Assembly: GCA_026713105.1 (NCBI GenBank) | Contig: JAPOPC010000050.1 | Coordinates: forward strand, 1-64,000 | Source: Acidimicrobiaceae bacterium | GTDB taxonomy: Bacteria > Actinomycetota > Acidimicrobiia > Acidimicrobiales > Poriferisodalaceae | Direction of reading: 5' to 3' | Length of the DNA: 64,000 nt | Shown here: positions 8,899 to 18,161 of the stretch, one piece after another | How the letters are laid out: each line of letters opens with the position of its first letter | Numbering within the stretch: position 1 is the stretch's first letter | Program-made: the position numbers and the translations under genes | Notes under the pieces: generated by a model | Seen by the model: only the letters and a program-made list of their open reading frames with translations | What the model was told of the DNA's origin: nothing | The model's database searches: none

Positions 8899-10068
8899 CT
8901 ACGCGGCGCTTGGCTGCCGGCCCAGCAGGCGCTTGAGGCGGTTGACGGCCGGCGTCCAGATCCAATCGGGCTCGGTGAACCGGCGATGGTTCTCGTCGGG
9001 CAGTTCCATGGGGTCGTAGTAGTTCTTGTCGGTGTTCTTGCGTAGATACTTCGACTTCTTCAGCACTTGCAAGCTCGCGTAGATGGTTCCCTTGTGGGTC
9101 CAGCCCTGCCGGTGGTAGTTCCAGTTGTCCGGAGCCAGTCGCTGCGCGGCGTCAAAGTGCAGCAGTGCACGGTCGCTGTCGCCCGCTGCTTCGAAGTGCA
9201 ACGCCAGCTTGAACGTGGGCTCCGCCAGCAGCGTGTAGTCGTCGACGGGCTTCAGACGAGCGGCCAGCTCTTCGGGAGACCAGACAAACTCGCTGTCAGC
9301 CCCGCGCTCGATCCAGTCTCTCGTGGCACGCGCAAAGGCGTTATTGCCCAGCCGTACCTTGCCGAGGCCGAACTTGATGGTGGTCTCGTCGGGGAACACG
9401 CCCTCATTGCTGCGGACGATGCGCCCCTCCTCGTCGATCCACGCACCCGAGGGCACATTGACCCAGCCGAACAACGAGCTGATCCGATGTGTCGGGTCGA
9501 CGATGCATCGGAACGTCGGCGACGCCTTGTCGAACCACTTGCCGGCAGCGGCTTCGCCTTGGGAATCCTCCGCAACGCTGATCAGCTCGAAGCGGTCAGC
9601 GCCGATCGATTCGTACAGTTCCTGCCAGACCGGCAGGTTGACCCGGCACCCTCACCACGACGCCCAGCTGAACAGCACCACCTTGCGGCCGCGCAGCTCG
9701 GATAACCGCACCGTGTCACCGTTGCGGTCGGTCATCTCGAAGTCGGGGGCGAGCCCCGACTCCAGCCCCATGCGACGGACTTCGGGCACGGAGCCGAGGC
9801 TCCACACGCCGTCGTCGTGCACATACTTCTGGCCGATCTTGTCGGCGAAGGCCGAGTAGCAGAACCACACCCAGTCGTCGGCATCTGCGATCCACGCTTC
9901 GCGTTCGGGCTCGAAGAGCGGCACGCATATCTCCCCGAGGCACACCCCCTCAGGCTTCAGCTGCCAACCAGTGGCCTCGGCGAGCTGATCGACCCGCACC
10001 CACAGCTTGTGCGTGTCATCGCTTCGCTGAGCGATGTCGCTGGTGCTGTCACTCGTCAAGACAATCAC
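8899..10068 (-). CDS. TlpA/ResA-like redoxin selenoprotein with in-frame UGA
   Basis: Read through one in-frame TGA (9654-9652), this is a 389-residue protein. Residues 1-110 form an unrecognised domain with a CLGEIC pair (Cys43, Cys48). Residues 110-260 form a thioredoxin-fold redoxin (APDFEMTDRNGD, VVLFSWASW, then Sec139-Gly-Cys141-Arg). A TPR-like helical hairpin lies at about 285-323. The UGA sits where the first active-site cysteine (WC) is expected, and the frame on both sides encodes one continuous redoxin. A bacterial SECIS-like hairpin follows. The motif is U-x-C rather than U-x-x-C. The GTG start at 10068 follows AGGGG. There is no export signal, so a cytoplasmic thiol oxidoreductase or peroxidase-like role is inferred. 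Confidence 0.88.
9621..9654 (-). promoter_or_regulatory. bSECIS-like hairpin with UGA(Sec), redoxin gene
   Basis: The UGA at 9654-9652 is followed after 14 nt by a perfect 6-bp stem, CCTGCC (9637-9632) with GGCAGG (9626-9621), closing a GGTCT loop. The loop matches the GGUCU of the E. coli fdhF SECIS, and its distance from the UGA (20 nt) is in the working range for SelB recognition. Confidence 0.82.
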
Positions 10069-10112
10069 TGCTGACCCCTGCTCTTGGGTCCCATTTCAGC
10101 CGATGGCCGTTG

Positions 10113-11279
10113 CTATGGGAGACCACCGCCCGGATCGAGACCCAGTACCACGCGGCCATAGCTTTCATAGCCGACATCGGAGACCATGAGGTGTGACTGC
10201 ACGGTGTAGATGTCGCGCAGGATGCGACCCATGTCGTTCGCCAGCATGACCGCGCTTCCGCCTGCGTACCGGAATAGCTCGCTCACCACGTCGACTGCCT
10301 CGTCGGTGCACCAGACCGCGGCGGCTTGGGCCTCGGTGACGAGCGCCGGATCGGGCGGGCCGGTGGCGGCCGAGTCGAACATGCGCTCGAGCGCCTCGGC
10401 CATCCCGGCAGCGCAGGCGTTCATCCGGATGGCGCCGTGGCCGACAGCCCGCTGGAAGACCTGCCGATCGGCGACGCTGGTCCCGCCGAGATAGCCGCGC
10501 TTCTTCTCGATTGCGGCATAGCTCATGGTTCGCAGCGCCAGCCGGCCGAGGGCGTAGGCGAAACTGCCGTGCTCGTTCACGACATACCCCGGCAGGCCCA
10601 GCCGGTGCAGCGCCCCTCCCCGCAGCAGCTCGGCCCCCAGCAGATCGGTCGCGAACCTGTCGGGCACGAACACGTCATCCAGCTCGTAATCGCAGCTACC
10701 CGTGCCGCGCATGCCCAGCGTGTGCCAGTTGTCGTGCAGGATGACTTCGCTGGTCGGCACCAGCGCCCTGATCAGTGGCGGGTCGTCGCAGAAGACCGGC
10801 ACCATCACCCAGTCGGAATGCTCGACGCCGCTGCCCCACGCCCACCGGCCCGACACCTGATACCCGCCGTCGACCTTTCGAGCCATTCCGCCGGGCCGCA
10901 GCGCTCCGGCCATGAAGGGGAAGCCGTCGGCGAGCACTTCGTCGACGGCATCGTCGGTTAGCTGAGCCAAGGTGGCGCCCGACACCGCCGCCGTGATGAA
11001 CATGCACCACGCTGCGGCCGGGTCAATCATGACCACCGCCTCGATCACGTCCATCTGCACGACCGGGTGTGCTTCGGCCCCGCCGACCTCGCGTGGTGTC
11101 TTGAGCATGAAGAGCCCTGATGCGCGCAGGGCCTCCACCGAAGTCGACGAGAGCCGGCGTGCCTGCTCGGATTCGTCCCGGCCTGCGGCCAATGCATCGG
11201 CAGCCGATTCGACTGACGCGAGCAGATGCGCCCGGTTGGCTTCTCGATCTGCCGGAAACTGATTCTCTCGGGGGCCCAC
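10113..11279 (-). CDS. Acyl-CoA dehydrogenase-fold flavin monooxygenase (HsaA-like)
   Basis: The 388-residue protein has the acyl-CoA dehydrogenase fold of the two-component flavin-dependent hydroxylases (HsaA and related phenol or steroid A-ring hydroxylases). Typical segments are the N-terminal helical domain, the beta domain (YQVSGRWAWGSG, WHTLGMRGTGS) and the C-terminal four-helix domain (YAGGSAVMLANDMGRILRD). The GTG at 11279 is chosen as start, seven bases after the extradiol dioxygenase stop; earlier starts overlap that gene. A hydroxylase directly after an extradiol dioxygenase suggests hydroxylation and then meta-cleavage of one aromatic substrate. The flavin reductase it would need is not adjacent. 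Confidence 0.8.
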   Translation of the reverse strand: MGPRENQFPADREANRAHLLASVESAADALAAGRDESEQARRLSSTSVEALRASGLFMLKTPREVGGAEAHPVVQMDVIEAVVMIDPAAAWCMFITAAVSGATLAQLTDDAVDEVLADGFPFMAGALRPGGMARKVDGGYQVSGRWAWGSGVEHSDWVMVPVFCDDPPLIRALVPTSEVILHDNWHTLGMRGTGSCDYELDDVFVPDRFATDLLGAELLRGGALHRLGLPGYVVNEHGSFAYALGRLALRTMSYAAIEKKRGYLGGTSVADRQVFQRAVGHGAIRMNACAAGMAEALERMFDSAATGPPDPALVTEAQAAAVWCTDEAVDVVSELFRYAGGSAVMLANDMGRILRDIYTVQSHLMVSDVGYESYGRVVLGLDPGGGLP

Positions 11280-11286
11280 CGCGGGC

Positions 11287-12516
11287 TCAGATCCCCTCGA
11301 CGATGCGCTGTATCTCGCTGAGGTCCCTCGACAGCAGCGAGGCACGGACGTCATCGGGTCGGTCTGCGAACGTGGGGTCGCACTGGGGGCCGTTGAGGTT
11401 GTGCACGCCCGATTCCTCAACCGTCGGACCCCACTGGTTGCCGCCGTTGTCTCCGAATTGCCCGGGATCGGTCATGTCGATCGTGTTCGGTCCGTAGCTG
11501 GCGTCCACCCGATCGCCGTCGCACATGTGCTCGTGGACGTGGCCGTAGGGGTCGTGCCAGTAGTCATAGACCTGCGAGCCGTAGACGTGGCGCCCGATGC
11601 CCCATGCCAGGTTGTACGGCGATCCGTCGGCGGCTCGCTCCCGGAAGTGCATATGGCCCCGGAAGACGTCGTCCATGCTGAACACCTCGAACGCGGCATG
11701 GCTGAACTGCGCCTCCGGTGTTCCGTCCATGAGCGGCAGCACGAGGATGCTGTGGTGGTCGGTCAGGGCAGCGCCCCGGTCCATGCGCATGAACTGAAAC
11801 ATCACGTCGGAGCCTGTCGCTTTGATCAACTCAACGAGCGGCGGCGGGAAATGCTCCTCAGCGCCAGGGGGGATGATCATTCGAGCGGCGTCGCTCACGA
11901 GCATGCCGAAGGTGTCCGACAGGAATTGCATGAAGGCCTGGTGGGCTCCCGGAGGGACGGCCGTCACCACGTGGCCGAGCCGATACACCTCGGGCGGCCC
12001 GGGATCCTTCTTGATCGGGTAGCGGTTCCCGGCCACGTCCTGCTCGACACCTGCGCGCTCGTCGACCCCGGCGTGGTTGTAGGTGATGCGGTCGCGACGC
12101 GGTGCAAGCGGTTCGGCGTGCTGGCCGTGTACCGCTTCCAGCAGGAACCCAGTGATCGGTTCCACGAAGTGAACTCGCTTGCCGCCGCCGAGCTGGCCCT
12201 CGGCGCCGCCAATGTCGTGAACGGGCGAGCAGCCGGGCACTGCACTGGCCAACGCAGCCAGATCATCGGGGGTGTCGACGTTGAACGCCCAGCCGATGAA
12301 CTTGGCGGGACCCCGATGCACGACGTGCAGAAACGGCATCGGTTCGAGGCCACGCGAGATCAGCACATCGTCGTCGCGGTGAGCCACAACGAGCCCGAAG
12401 TCGTTGACGAACGTCTCCATCGCGTCGAGATCGGGCGCCGACAATCGGATGTACGCGATATCGGCTGCCTTCACAATGGGTGCCGCCGTTTCGGGCAGTG
12501 TCGCGGTGTCGGTCAT
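11287..12516 (-). CDS. Type I extradiol ring-cleavage dioxygenase (VOC fold)
   Basis: This 409-residue, two-domain vicinal-oxygen-chelate protein resembles catechol-type extradiol dioxygenases (BphC/HsaC group) that open dihydroxylated rings with Fe(II). The 2-His-1-carboxylate ligands can be placed in the C-terminal domain: His182 (LGHVV), His273 (FSHAAFEV) and Glu329 (VHEHMCDG). It is about 100 residues longer than BphC, with extra sequence between and after the domains. The ATG follows a strong GAGGAGG site. It is the first gene of a two-gene operon with the HsaA-like monooxygenase. Confidence 0.83.
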   Translation of the reverse strand: MTDTATLPETAAPIVKAADIAYIRLSAPDLDAMETFVNDFGLVVAHRDDDVLISRGLEPMPFLHVVHRGPAKFIGWAFNVDTPDDLAALASAVPGCSPVHDIGGAEGQLGGGKRVHFVEPITGFLLEAVHGQHAEPLAPRRDRITYNHAGVDERAGVEQDVAGNRYPIKKDPGPPEVYRLGHVVTAVPPGAHQAFMQFLSDTFGMLVSDAARMIIPPGAEEHFPPPLVELIKATGSDVMFQFMRMDRGAALTDHHSILVLPLMDGTPEAQFSHAAFEVFSMDDVFRGHMHFRERAADGSPYNLAWGIGRHVYGSQVYDYWHDPYGHVHEHMCDGDRVDASYGPNTIDMTDPGQFGDNGGNQWGPTVEESGVHNLNGPQCDPTFADRPDDVRASLLSRDLSEIQRIVEGI

Positions 12517-12603
12517 GTCGCCTCCTCACGGGCGCAAGTACGGTAACCCAGCGGCGCGACGAGCAACAGGGCCAGTACCACAGCCGCCAGGAGCGTGTTT
12601 GCC

Positions 12604-13383
12604 ATGGACCTCGGACTTGCCGGTCGGTCAGCGATCCTGATGGCTTCCAGCCGCGGGCTGGGCCGCGCCTGTGCTCACAGCGTGGCCCGTGAGGGCGTCG
12701 ATGTGGTGATCAACGGCCGCAACGAGGCTGATGTGAATTCGACCGCGACCGACATCGCATCAACCCATGGCGTGGATGTTCAGGCCGTTGTCGGTGATGC
12801 AACCGAAGCTGACACCCAAGATCGGCTGCTGGCCGCGTGCCCCGAGCCCGACATCGTTCTGCTCAACGGCGGCGGTCCCCCACTGAAGGGCTTCGCTGAC
12901 ATCGAGCCCGAGCAATGGGAAGACGCTGCGCAGCGCCTGCTGATCTCCCCCCTGATATTCGTCCGCCAGGTGGTGCCCGGCATGCAGCAACGACGCTTCG
13001 GCCGCATCGTGGCGATCACCTCGGCGATGGTGAAGGCGCCCAATCCTGCATTGAGCCTGTCGGCCGGCCCGCGGCTCGGCCTGACGGCGGTGCTCAAGGC
13101 GCTGTCCAAGGAAGTCGTCAAGGACAACGTGACGATCAACCAGTTGCTGCCCGAGCGCTTCGACACAGATCGGCAGCTGTACATGGCGAACATTGCCATG
13201 GAGCGCCGGGGCATCACCTACGAGGAGGCGCGGGCGGAGCAGGAGGCGATGATGAATGCCAAGCGGCTCGGTCGTCCCGAGGAATTCGGCGACGCCTTCG
13301 CCTTCATGTGCTCGGCGCAGGCCGGCTTCATCAGCGGCCAGAGCCTCCAGCTTGACGGCGGCAGCTACCCCGGCGTCTTCTAG
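12604..13383 (+). CDS. Atypical short-chain dehydrogenase/reductase
   Basis: The 259-residue protein is a Rossmann-fold SDR with the nucleotide motif ASSRGLGRACA (about residues 14-24), NGGGPP for the NNAG position, and a C-terminal GGSYPGVF tail. The usual YxxxK catalytic pair is absent: the corresponding helix reads LSLSAGPRLGL, as in a known SDR subgroup with an LSxxxRxGL pattern. It may use other residues or act differently. The ATG at 12604 is preferred to the in-frame GTG at 12595. It diverges from the extradiol dioxygenase operon and converges with the carotenoid oxygenase gene. Confidence 0.82.
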   Translation: MDLGLAGRSAILMASSRGLGRACAHSVAREGVDVVINGRNEADVNSTATDIASTHGVDVQAVVGDATEADTQDRLLAACPEPDIVLLNGGGPPLKGFADIEPEQWEDAAQRLLISPLIFVRQVVPGMQQRRFGRIVAITSAMVKAPNPALSLSAGPRLGLTAVLKALSKEVVKDNVTINQLLPERFDTDRQLYMANIAMERRGITYEEARAEQEAMMNAKRLGRPEEFGDAFAFMCSAQAGFISGQSLQLDGGSYPGVF

Positions 13384-13407
13384 CCGGCATCACCGCCTGC
13401 GCGGCTG

Positions 13408-14805
13408 TCAGCGGTCAGCTGGCGGGGCGACTGCTGTGTCGGGGACCCAGTTCCCGTGGAAGCCGTACGGCACGCGCTGCGGCAACGGCACGCGCGCGAC
13501 GGGTGGCCGGCCGAGATCGTGGGCGTCGAGGATGACGAGTTCGCTGCCGTCGCTCGTCGCGTCGTAGATGAACGAAATCAGCCAGCCTTCGTCTTCGGCG
13601 GTCCCGTCGGGATCGGCCACGAACACCGCCTCACCGCTGCCCCGACCGGGGCCGTGATCGTGAAACACGACGTCGCCGGTGTCGTAGTCAATTTTGTAGT
13701 TGGCGCCGGGGATCAGGCCGTCGCCCACGCCTACCGTGTAGCCGAATCGGTGCTTGCGGGAGGCCCTGTCGGCTCGCACCTGAGGGAACTCGTGGAACCG
13801 GTCGTCGACCCGTTCCTCATTGACCCGGCCCCTCGCCGGGTCGACGGTCCAACGGTCGAGCGTGGGCTGGGCGTCGCCCGCCGGGCCCAGCAAGTCCCGG
13901 TCGAACATCTTGTCGTAGCGGCACAGGTCAAGCACCACCCGGCCCTCGCTGTCCTCGTACGCGTTCAACGGGTGAAACACGTAGCAGAGCCCAACATCGC
14001 ACCAGACGATCTCGTCCGCGGTGCCTTCGCGGGGCAGCAGACCGACCCGGGCGCCGTAGTCGGGATCCCACCGGAACGGGAACGACGACTCGCCGCTCAA
14101 CGCAATGTCCAGATCCACCGTCACCGGCAGGTCGTAGATCACTGCGTAGTTCTCAGTGAGGGACATGTCGTGAATCATCGACATGCCCGGCAACGGGACA
14201 TCGACCGTGCGGCGCACCTTGCCGTCGGTGCCGATCACGACGTACTCGACATGGTCGAAGAGGTCCTGCCACGCATAGCACATGGCGTGCATCTCGCCGG
14301 TGCCCGGATCCACCTTGGGATGGGCCGTGAAGCCGGTCTGCAGCGACCCGAAGAAGTCGTTGCGGCACACCGTGTCCAGCTCGTAGCCCAATTCGGCGGG
14401 CAGCGCTCCGGCCTCGACGAGCGCCCAGGTTGTGCCCGCGAACCCCCCGACGCTGGTGTTGGGAGAAAAGTCGAGCCCGCGGGTGGGACCCGGGATTGGG
14501 GGCTCGCCAAGCGCTTCGGCCACGTCGTGACCGCGCACCCACCGGTTGCGGTACCACTCAGCACGACCGCCGCGCAGCCGCACACCGTGGACCATGCCCG
14601 TGCCAACGAACCAGTGACTCGTCGCCGGATCGGTCGGCACCACCGGATTTGGCCCGTTGCGCAGGTAGCGGCCTTCGAAGGCTTCAGGGATCTCCCCGAT
14701 CACTTCGAGATCGAATGCCGTCACCTCGTCGGTGACCGGCGCGAAGTTGCCTTCGAGGTAGGGGTTGGCGGTCGCAACCTCGGCTGTCTCGGCTGTCTCG
14801 GTCAT
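13408..14805 (-). CDS. Carotenoid cleavage oxygenase family protein
   Basis: The 465-residue protein belongs to the carotenoid/stilbene cleavage oxygenases, seven-bladed propellers with Fe(II) held by four histidines. The four sites are seen in HPKVD, MIHDMS, FHPLNA and the C-terminal GFHGNWVP. The N-terminal YLEGNFAPV and LRNGPNP motifs are also typical. The substrate could be an apocarotenoid or lignostilbene-like compound. The ATG at 14805 follows AAGGAA. It ends a five-gene minus-strand run that starts with a flavin monooxygenase. Confidence 0.9.
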   Translation of the reverse strand: MTETAETAEVATANPYLEGNFAPVTDEVTAFDLEVIGEIPEAFEGRYLRNGPNPVVPTDPATSHWFVGTGMVHGVRLRGGRAEWYRNRWVRGHDVAEALGEPPIPGPTRGLDFSPNTSVGGFAGTTWALVEAGALPAELGYELDTVCRNDFFGSLQTGFTAHPKVDPGTGEMHAMCYAWQDLFDHVEYVVIGTDGKVRRTVDVPLPGMSMIHDMSLTENYAVIYDLPVTVDLDIALSGESSFPFRWDPDYGARVGLLPREGTADEIVWCDVGLCYVFHPLNAYEDSEGRVVLDLCRYDKMFDRDLLGPAGDAQPTLDRWTVDPARGRVNEERVDDRFHEFPQVRADRASRKHRFGYTVGVGDGLIPGANYKIDYDTGDVVFHDHGPGRGSGEAVFVADPDGTAEDEGWLISFIYDATSDGSELVILDAHDLGRPPVARVPLPQRVPYGFHGNWVPDTAVAPPADR

Positions 14806-14831
14806 GAGGGATTCCTTGGTTGTTCGCCAGC

Positions 14832-16271
14832 TCAGTCGACGTGGCGGCCGATGACGTTGCGGGTAACCGTCGCCACGTCATCGTGTTCGAGGCCGTAGGC
14901 CCAATCCGTACACCCAGTAGTGAACACCTCGCCGAGACCCCGCTGGAACCAGCCCATCACCGCGGCGCCGTGCGCAAACCGCTCCCGGTTCTTGGGCGTG
15001 TCGCCGCCGCCGAGTCGCTCGGTGACCCAGTTGAGCTCGCCGACGTAGCTGTCAGGCATCCCCGGTGGGGCTTCGGAGGTCTCCCACAGGTGCGCCGGGG
15101 CCGTGCCGAGCACCTCGAAGTTGGCCGGCGTGCCGCCGGTCCCCGTGGCCACTGGCAAACCGTCCGCCAGCGCCAGCTCACAGCCGTCGCACTCGTAGCC
15201 CACGACGACGGGCTCGCCGCCGAGCACGTCGCCCGTGATCAGACGCAGGCCGTCGAACGCCCAATGGTCCGGCCGCCAGATCGTGTAGCCGCCGGAACCC
15301 TTGGGAGCCCGCCGGCAGTGGGCGTAGCCGCCTCGGGTAAAGGAGACCCCGGTCATTTCCGACTCGGGCCTGCCGGTGAGCGGGTCGCTCCACATCGTCG
15401 ACACCGTGTGCTCTGCGTCGGTCCCCATCACGGGGTCAAGGTGGAAGTCGAGCTTGTAGCCGATCACCCGATCGTTGTCACCGAAGCGGACCTGCCAGAA
15501 CGAGGTGTTGCCCGAGAAGAACGCAGCAGCGCCACCGGATTCGACCCAGCTCTCGACGTGGTCACGCATGGCCTCGGACCAGTACTCGTCGTGGCCGACG
15601 CTGATGTACAACCGGCGTCCGTCGAGCAGGTCGGGGTGGTGGTGCAGGTCCAAGCTGGTCGCATAGTCGAGTTGGATGCCGTTGCGCTCCGCCCAGCTGA
15701 CGAAGAGTCGCTCCCAATTCGCCCACCCCGCGGCGGCGGACCAGTACGAGTAGTTGTCGAAGTACTCGTCGACCTCTGGACGGGGCAGCTGCCCAAAGCG
15801 GGCGACGCGGTAGCGATGGGGGTCCGGCTTGTCCAAGAATCCCCGTGGCAGCGGCCGTTGCTGGGAGGACACGTGCCCGCCGGTATAGAAGCTCGGCCCG
15901 CCCCAGTCGTTGTAGGCCGCCCACGTCGAGGTGGACAGCACGAGCAGTGTCTCGCCCGGCTCGGCTGCACGGACGACAAAGAACGCTTCGGCGACCTCGC
16001 CGTCAGGGCCAGCCAAGCGCACCAAGTGGAAGCCCGGCTGCCACGCAGGATCGATCTCGAGCTGCAGCGTCGGGGTCCAGCGGCATCCTTCGGTGGCACA
16101 GTCGTCGGGGACCGGCTGCTCTGCGGTCGCCACCACCCATGAACCCACGAGTTGCTCGTCGGCGCCGATTCGCAGCACCTCCACGCGGCATGAGCCGCCG
16201 TCCGCGCTGACCATCAGGTCGATGTTGTCCCCCGCCACGCCGCTGTGCGGCCAGCAATAGCCCGCGATCAT
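14832..16271 (-). CDS. N,N-dimethylformamidase beta-subunit-like protein
   Basis: The 479-residue protein resembles the large subunit of N,N-dimethylformamidase, a mononuclear-iron amidohydrolase. Recognisable stretches are GYCWPHSGVAGDNI at the N-terminus, LVLSTSTWAAYNDWGG, and GHDEYWSEAMRDHVE with SGNTSFWQVR. The catalytic domain and the N-terminal beta domain are both present, but there is no small alpha subunit gene, so the substrate may be another amide. The ATG at 16271 is chosen because upstream in-frame sequence is unlike the family. It is separated from the dehalogenase gene by 50 bases and likely co-transcribed. Confidence 0.78.
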   Translation of the reverse strand: MIAGYCWPHSGVAGDNIDLMVSADGGSCRVEVLRIGADEQLVGSWVVATAEQPVPDDCATEGCRWTPTLQLEIDPAWQPGFHLVRLAGPDGEVAEAFFVVRAAEPGETLLVLSTSTWAAYNDWGGPSFYTGGHVSSQQRPLPRGFLDKPDPHRYRVARFGQLPRPEVDEYFDNYSYWSAAAGWANWERLFVSWAERNGIQLDYATSLDLHHHPDLLDGRRLYISVGHDEYWSEAMRDHVESWVESGGAAAFFSGNTSFWQVRFGDNDRVIGYKLDFHLDPVMGTDAEHTVSTMWSDPLTGRPESEMTGVSFTRGGYAHCRRAPKGSGGYTIWRPDHWAFDGLRLITGDVLGGEPVVVGYECDGCELALADGLPVATGTGGTPANFEVLGTAPAHLWETSEAPPGMPDSYVGELNWVTERLGGGDTPKNRERFAHGAAVMGWFQRGLGEVFTTGCTDWAYGLEHDDVATVTRNVIGRHVD

Positions 16272-16321
16272 GCGGCGACCGTAGTGGTCCAGCCGCGGTT
16301 GCGGCGTTGGTGACGGTCCGC

Positions 16322-17230
16322 TCAGTTGGCGCTGATGAACTCGATCAGCACCTGGGCCAACTCGGGTCCCTTGTCTTCCTGCAGGAAGTGCGAGGCGCCC
16401 TCGATGGTGACATGCGCCTGGCTCTGGGCGCCCGGAACCATCCGACGGAACGGCTTGTCGGCTCCAGCGGTCACGGGGTCGCTGTCGCTGAAGCAGCACA
16501 GGAACGGCTTGTCGAACTGCTGCAGCACACCCCAGGCTTCTCGGTTTGGCTGAGCCTCGGGATCGTCGGGAGATGTGCACACATGGGACGGCCAGGCCCG
16601 TGCGCCGGTCTTGAACGAGTCATCCGGGAACGGCGCGTCGTAGGCGGCGATGACGTCGGCGGGGAACTCCGTGAGGCACCCGCCGTTCACAATGTCGCCG
16701 ATCGGGAATACCGGTGACTCCCGAGCGAATTTCTGCCAGTTCATGAAGGCTTCGCTGGGCTGACGGTCCCCGGTGGGCAGGCCCGTGTTGGCTATCGCCA
16801 CTCGGGCGAACCGGTCCGGCTGCGCCGTGACGAGCCGCAGGCCGATCAGACCGCCCCAGTCCTGGCCGAAGAAGGTGATGTCGCGCAGGTCCAGCGCGTC
16901 GAAGATCAGGCTCGACATCCACGCCACGTGGCGGGCGTAGCTGTAGTCAGACTGCTCGGCGGGCTTGTCGCTGCGGCCGAAGCCGACTTGGTCCGGCACG
17001 ATCACCCGGTGCCCGGCTTCGGCGATAGGCCCGATCATGTGGCGGTACAGATACGCCCACGACGGCTCGCCGTGCAACAGCAGCACCGGGTCGGCGTCGG
17101 ACGGTCCCTCGTCGAGGTAGTGGACACGCAGCGTTCCGTCCTCGCCGTCACCGATCTCGACGTAGTGCGGCTCGAAGTCGTAGCCCGCCAGATCGGCGAA
17201 GCACTCGTCGGGCGTGCGAAGGATCTTCAT
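16322..17230 (-). CDS. Haloalkane dehalogenase (DhlA-like subfamily)
   Basis: The 302-residue alpha/beta hydrolase should replace a halogen on an alkane with hydroxyl using water. The nucleophile and halide-binding Trp lie in FGQDWGG as Asp124-Trp125, the same numbers as in DhlA. The oxyanion segment HGEPSWAYLYR starts at residue 53, the probable acid is Asp250 (or Asp248), and the base is His280 in GASHFLQED. The ATG at 17230 follows AGGAG. It lies mid-way in a co-directional run with a metallo-beta-lactamase-fold hydrolase upstream. Confidence 0.9.
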   Translation of the reverse strand: MKILRTPDECFADLAGYDFEPHYVEIGDGEDGTLRVHYLDEGPSDADPVLLLHGEPSWAYLYRHMIGPIAEAGHRVIVPDQVGFGRSDKPAEQSDYSYARHVAWMSSLIFDALDLRDITFFGQDWGGLIGLRLVTAQPDRFARVAIANTGLPTGDRQPSEAFMNWQKFARESPVFPIGDIVNGGCLTEFPADVIAAYDAPFPDDSFKTGARAWPSHVCTSPDDPEAQPNREAWGVLQQFDKPFLCCFSDSDPVTAGADKPFRRMVPGAQSQAHVTIEGASHFLQEDKGPELAQVLIEFISAN

Positions 17231-17309
17231 GGCAATTGCTCCTGGGTCGCTGTCATGGGATTCCAGTCGCTGGCAGGCCGGCGAGTGTATGGCGTCGGTG
17301 TTGGGCAGC

Positions 17310-18131
17310 TCAGAGTGCGATCGTCGTGAGGTCGTCACCGATGACGATCTCGCCGTCGAAGTGCGCCGCGGCCAGCTCGATCCATTCGGGGTACTGCTCG
17401 GGGGTGGGCGCGGGGACCATGTGCGTCAGCACCAATCGCTTGGCGCCGACTCTGGCCGCAGTCTGCGCCGCTTCGACCACGCCGGAGTGGTAGTCGAGGA
17501 TGTCCTGGAACATCTCGTTGGGGCTTAGCTCGACCAGGTCCCTTCGTATGACGGTCTGGACATAGGCGTCGGCACCCGCTGCCAATTCGTCCACGCCGTC
17601 ACACGGCACGGTGTCGCCGACCACGGCGGCCACAGCGCCGTCATGGGCAAGCCGGTACCCGAGCGTGGGCCGCACCGGTGCATGATCGGTGGCCGCAGTG
17701 CTGACGTGAACGTCGTTGATGTCGAAGGTGTCTCCCGCTTCCAACTCGGTCACTTCGACTCTCGGGCCGTTGACCAGCGTGTCGTGGTGCTCGATGCGGT
17801 AGCCGATGTCGGCTTCGAGGGCGCCCATCTGGCGTTCGACGAATTGCGCTGTGCCAGGCGGGCCGTACACCTGCAGGGTCGCGTTGCCCTGGCTCATGAC
17901 CCAGTGGGTTGTGATCACGTCGTTGAGCGCACACACATGGTCGCTGTGCAGGTGGGTGATCAGCACCGCACTCAGGAAGATCGGCAGCGAGCCGCCGCCT
18001 GCCATGCGCATGACGGTGCCACGGCCGGCGTCAATGAGGATGTGCGTGTCGCCGGCCTTGACCAGCGTCGAGGGACCGGCTCGGTTGGCGTCGGGCAGCG
18101 GCGAGCCCGTCCCGGTCAGCACGATGTCCAT
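17310..18131 (-). CDS. Metallo-beta-lactamase-fold hydrolase (RNase Z/arylsulfatase-like)
   Basis: The 273-residue MBL-fold protein has the zinc motif HLHSDH (His60, His62, Asp64, His65), an N-terminal GTGSPLPDANR segment typical of the RNase Z/ElaC-like branch, and later metal ligands in HTP-like positions (DHAPV, GDTVPCDG, LTHMVP). Members of this branch without tRNase activity hydrolyse phosphate, sulfate or lactone esters. Its place between a flavin monooxygenase (30-base gap) and a dehalogenase suggests ester hydrolysis in the same pathway. The substrate is not identifiable. Confidence 0.85.
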   Translation of the reverse strand: MDIVLTGTGSPLPDANRAGPSTLVKAGDTHILIDAGRGTVMRMAGGGSLPIFLSAVLITHLHSDHVCALNDVITTHWVMSQGNATLQVYGPPGTAQFVERQMGALEADIGYRIEHHDTLVNGPRVEVTELEAGDTFDINDVHVSTAATDHAPVRPTLGYRLAHDGAVAAVVGDTVPCDGVDELAAGADAYVQTVIRRDLVELSPNEMFQDILDYHSGVVEAAQTAARVGAKRLVLTHMVPAPTPEQYPEWIELAAAHFDGEIVIGDDLTTIAL

Positions 18132-18161
18132 GCGGTTCCCCTATCGCTTCGTCCGTTGCGG

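Noticed and set aside
8899-10068. Two separate genes (a 138-residue and a 191-residue protein) broken by a nonsense mutation
   Set aside because: The frame is continuous across the TGA, the TGA falls exactly at the redoxin active-site cysteine, and a SECIS-like hairpin follows. Two other genes show the same arrangement.
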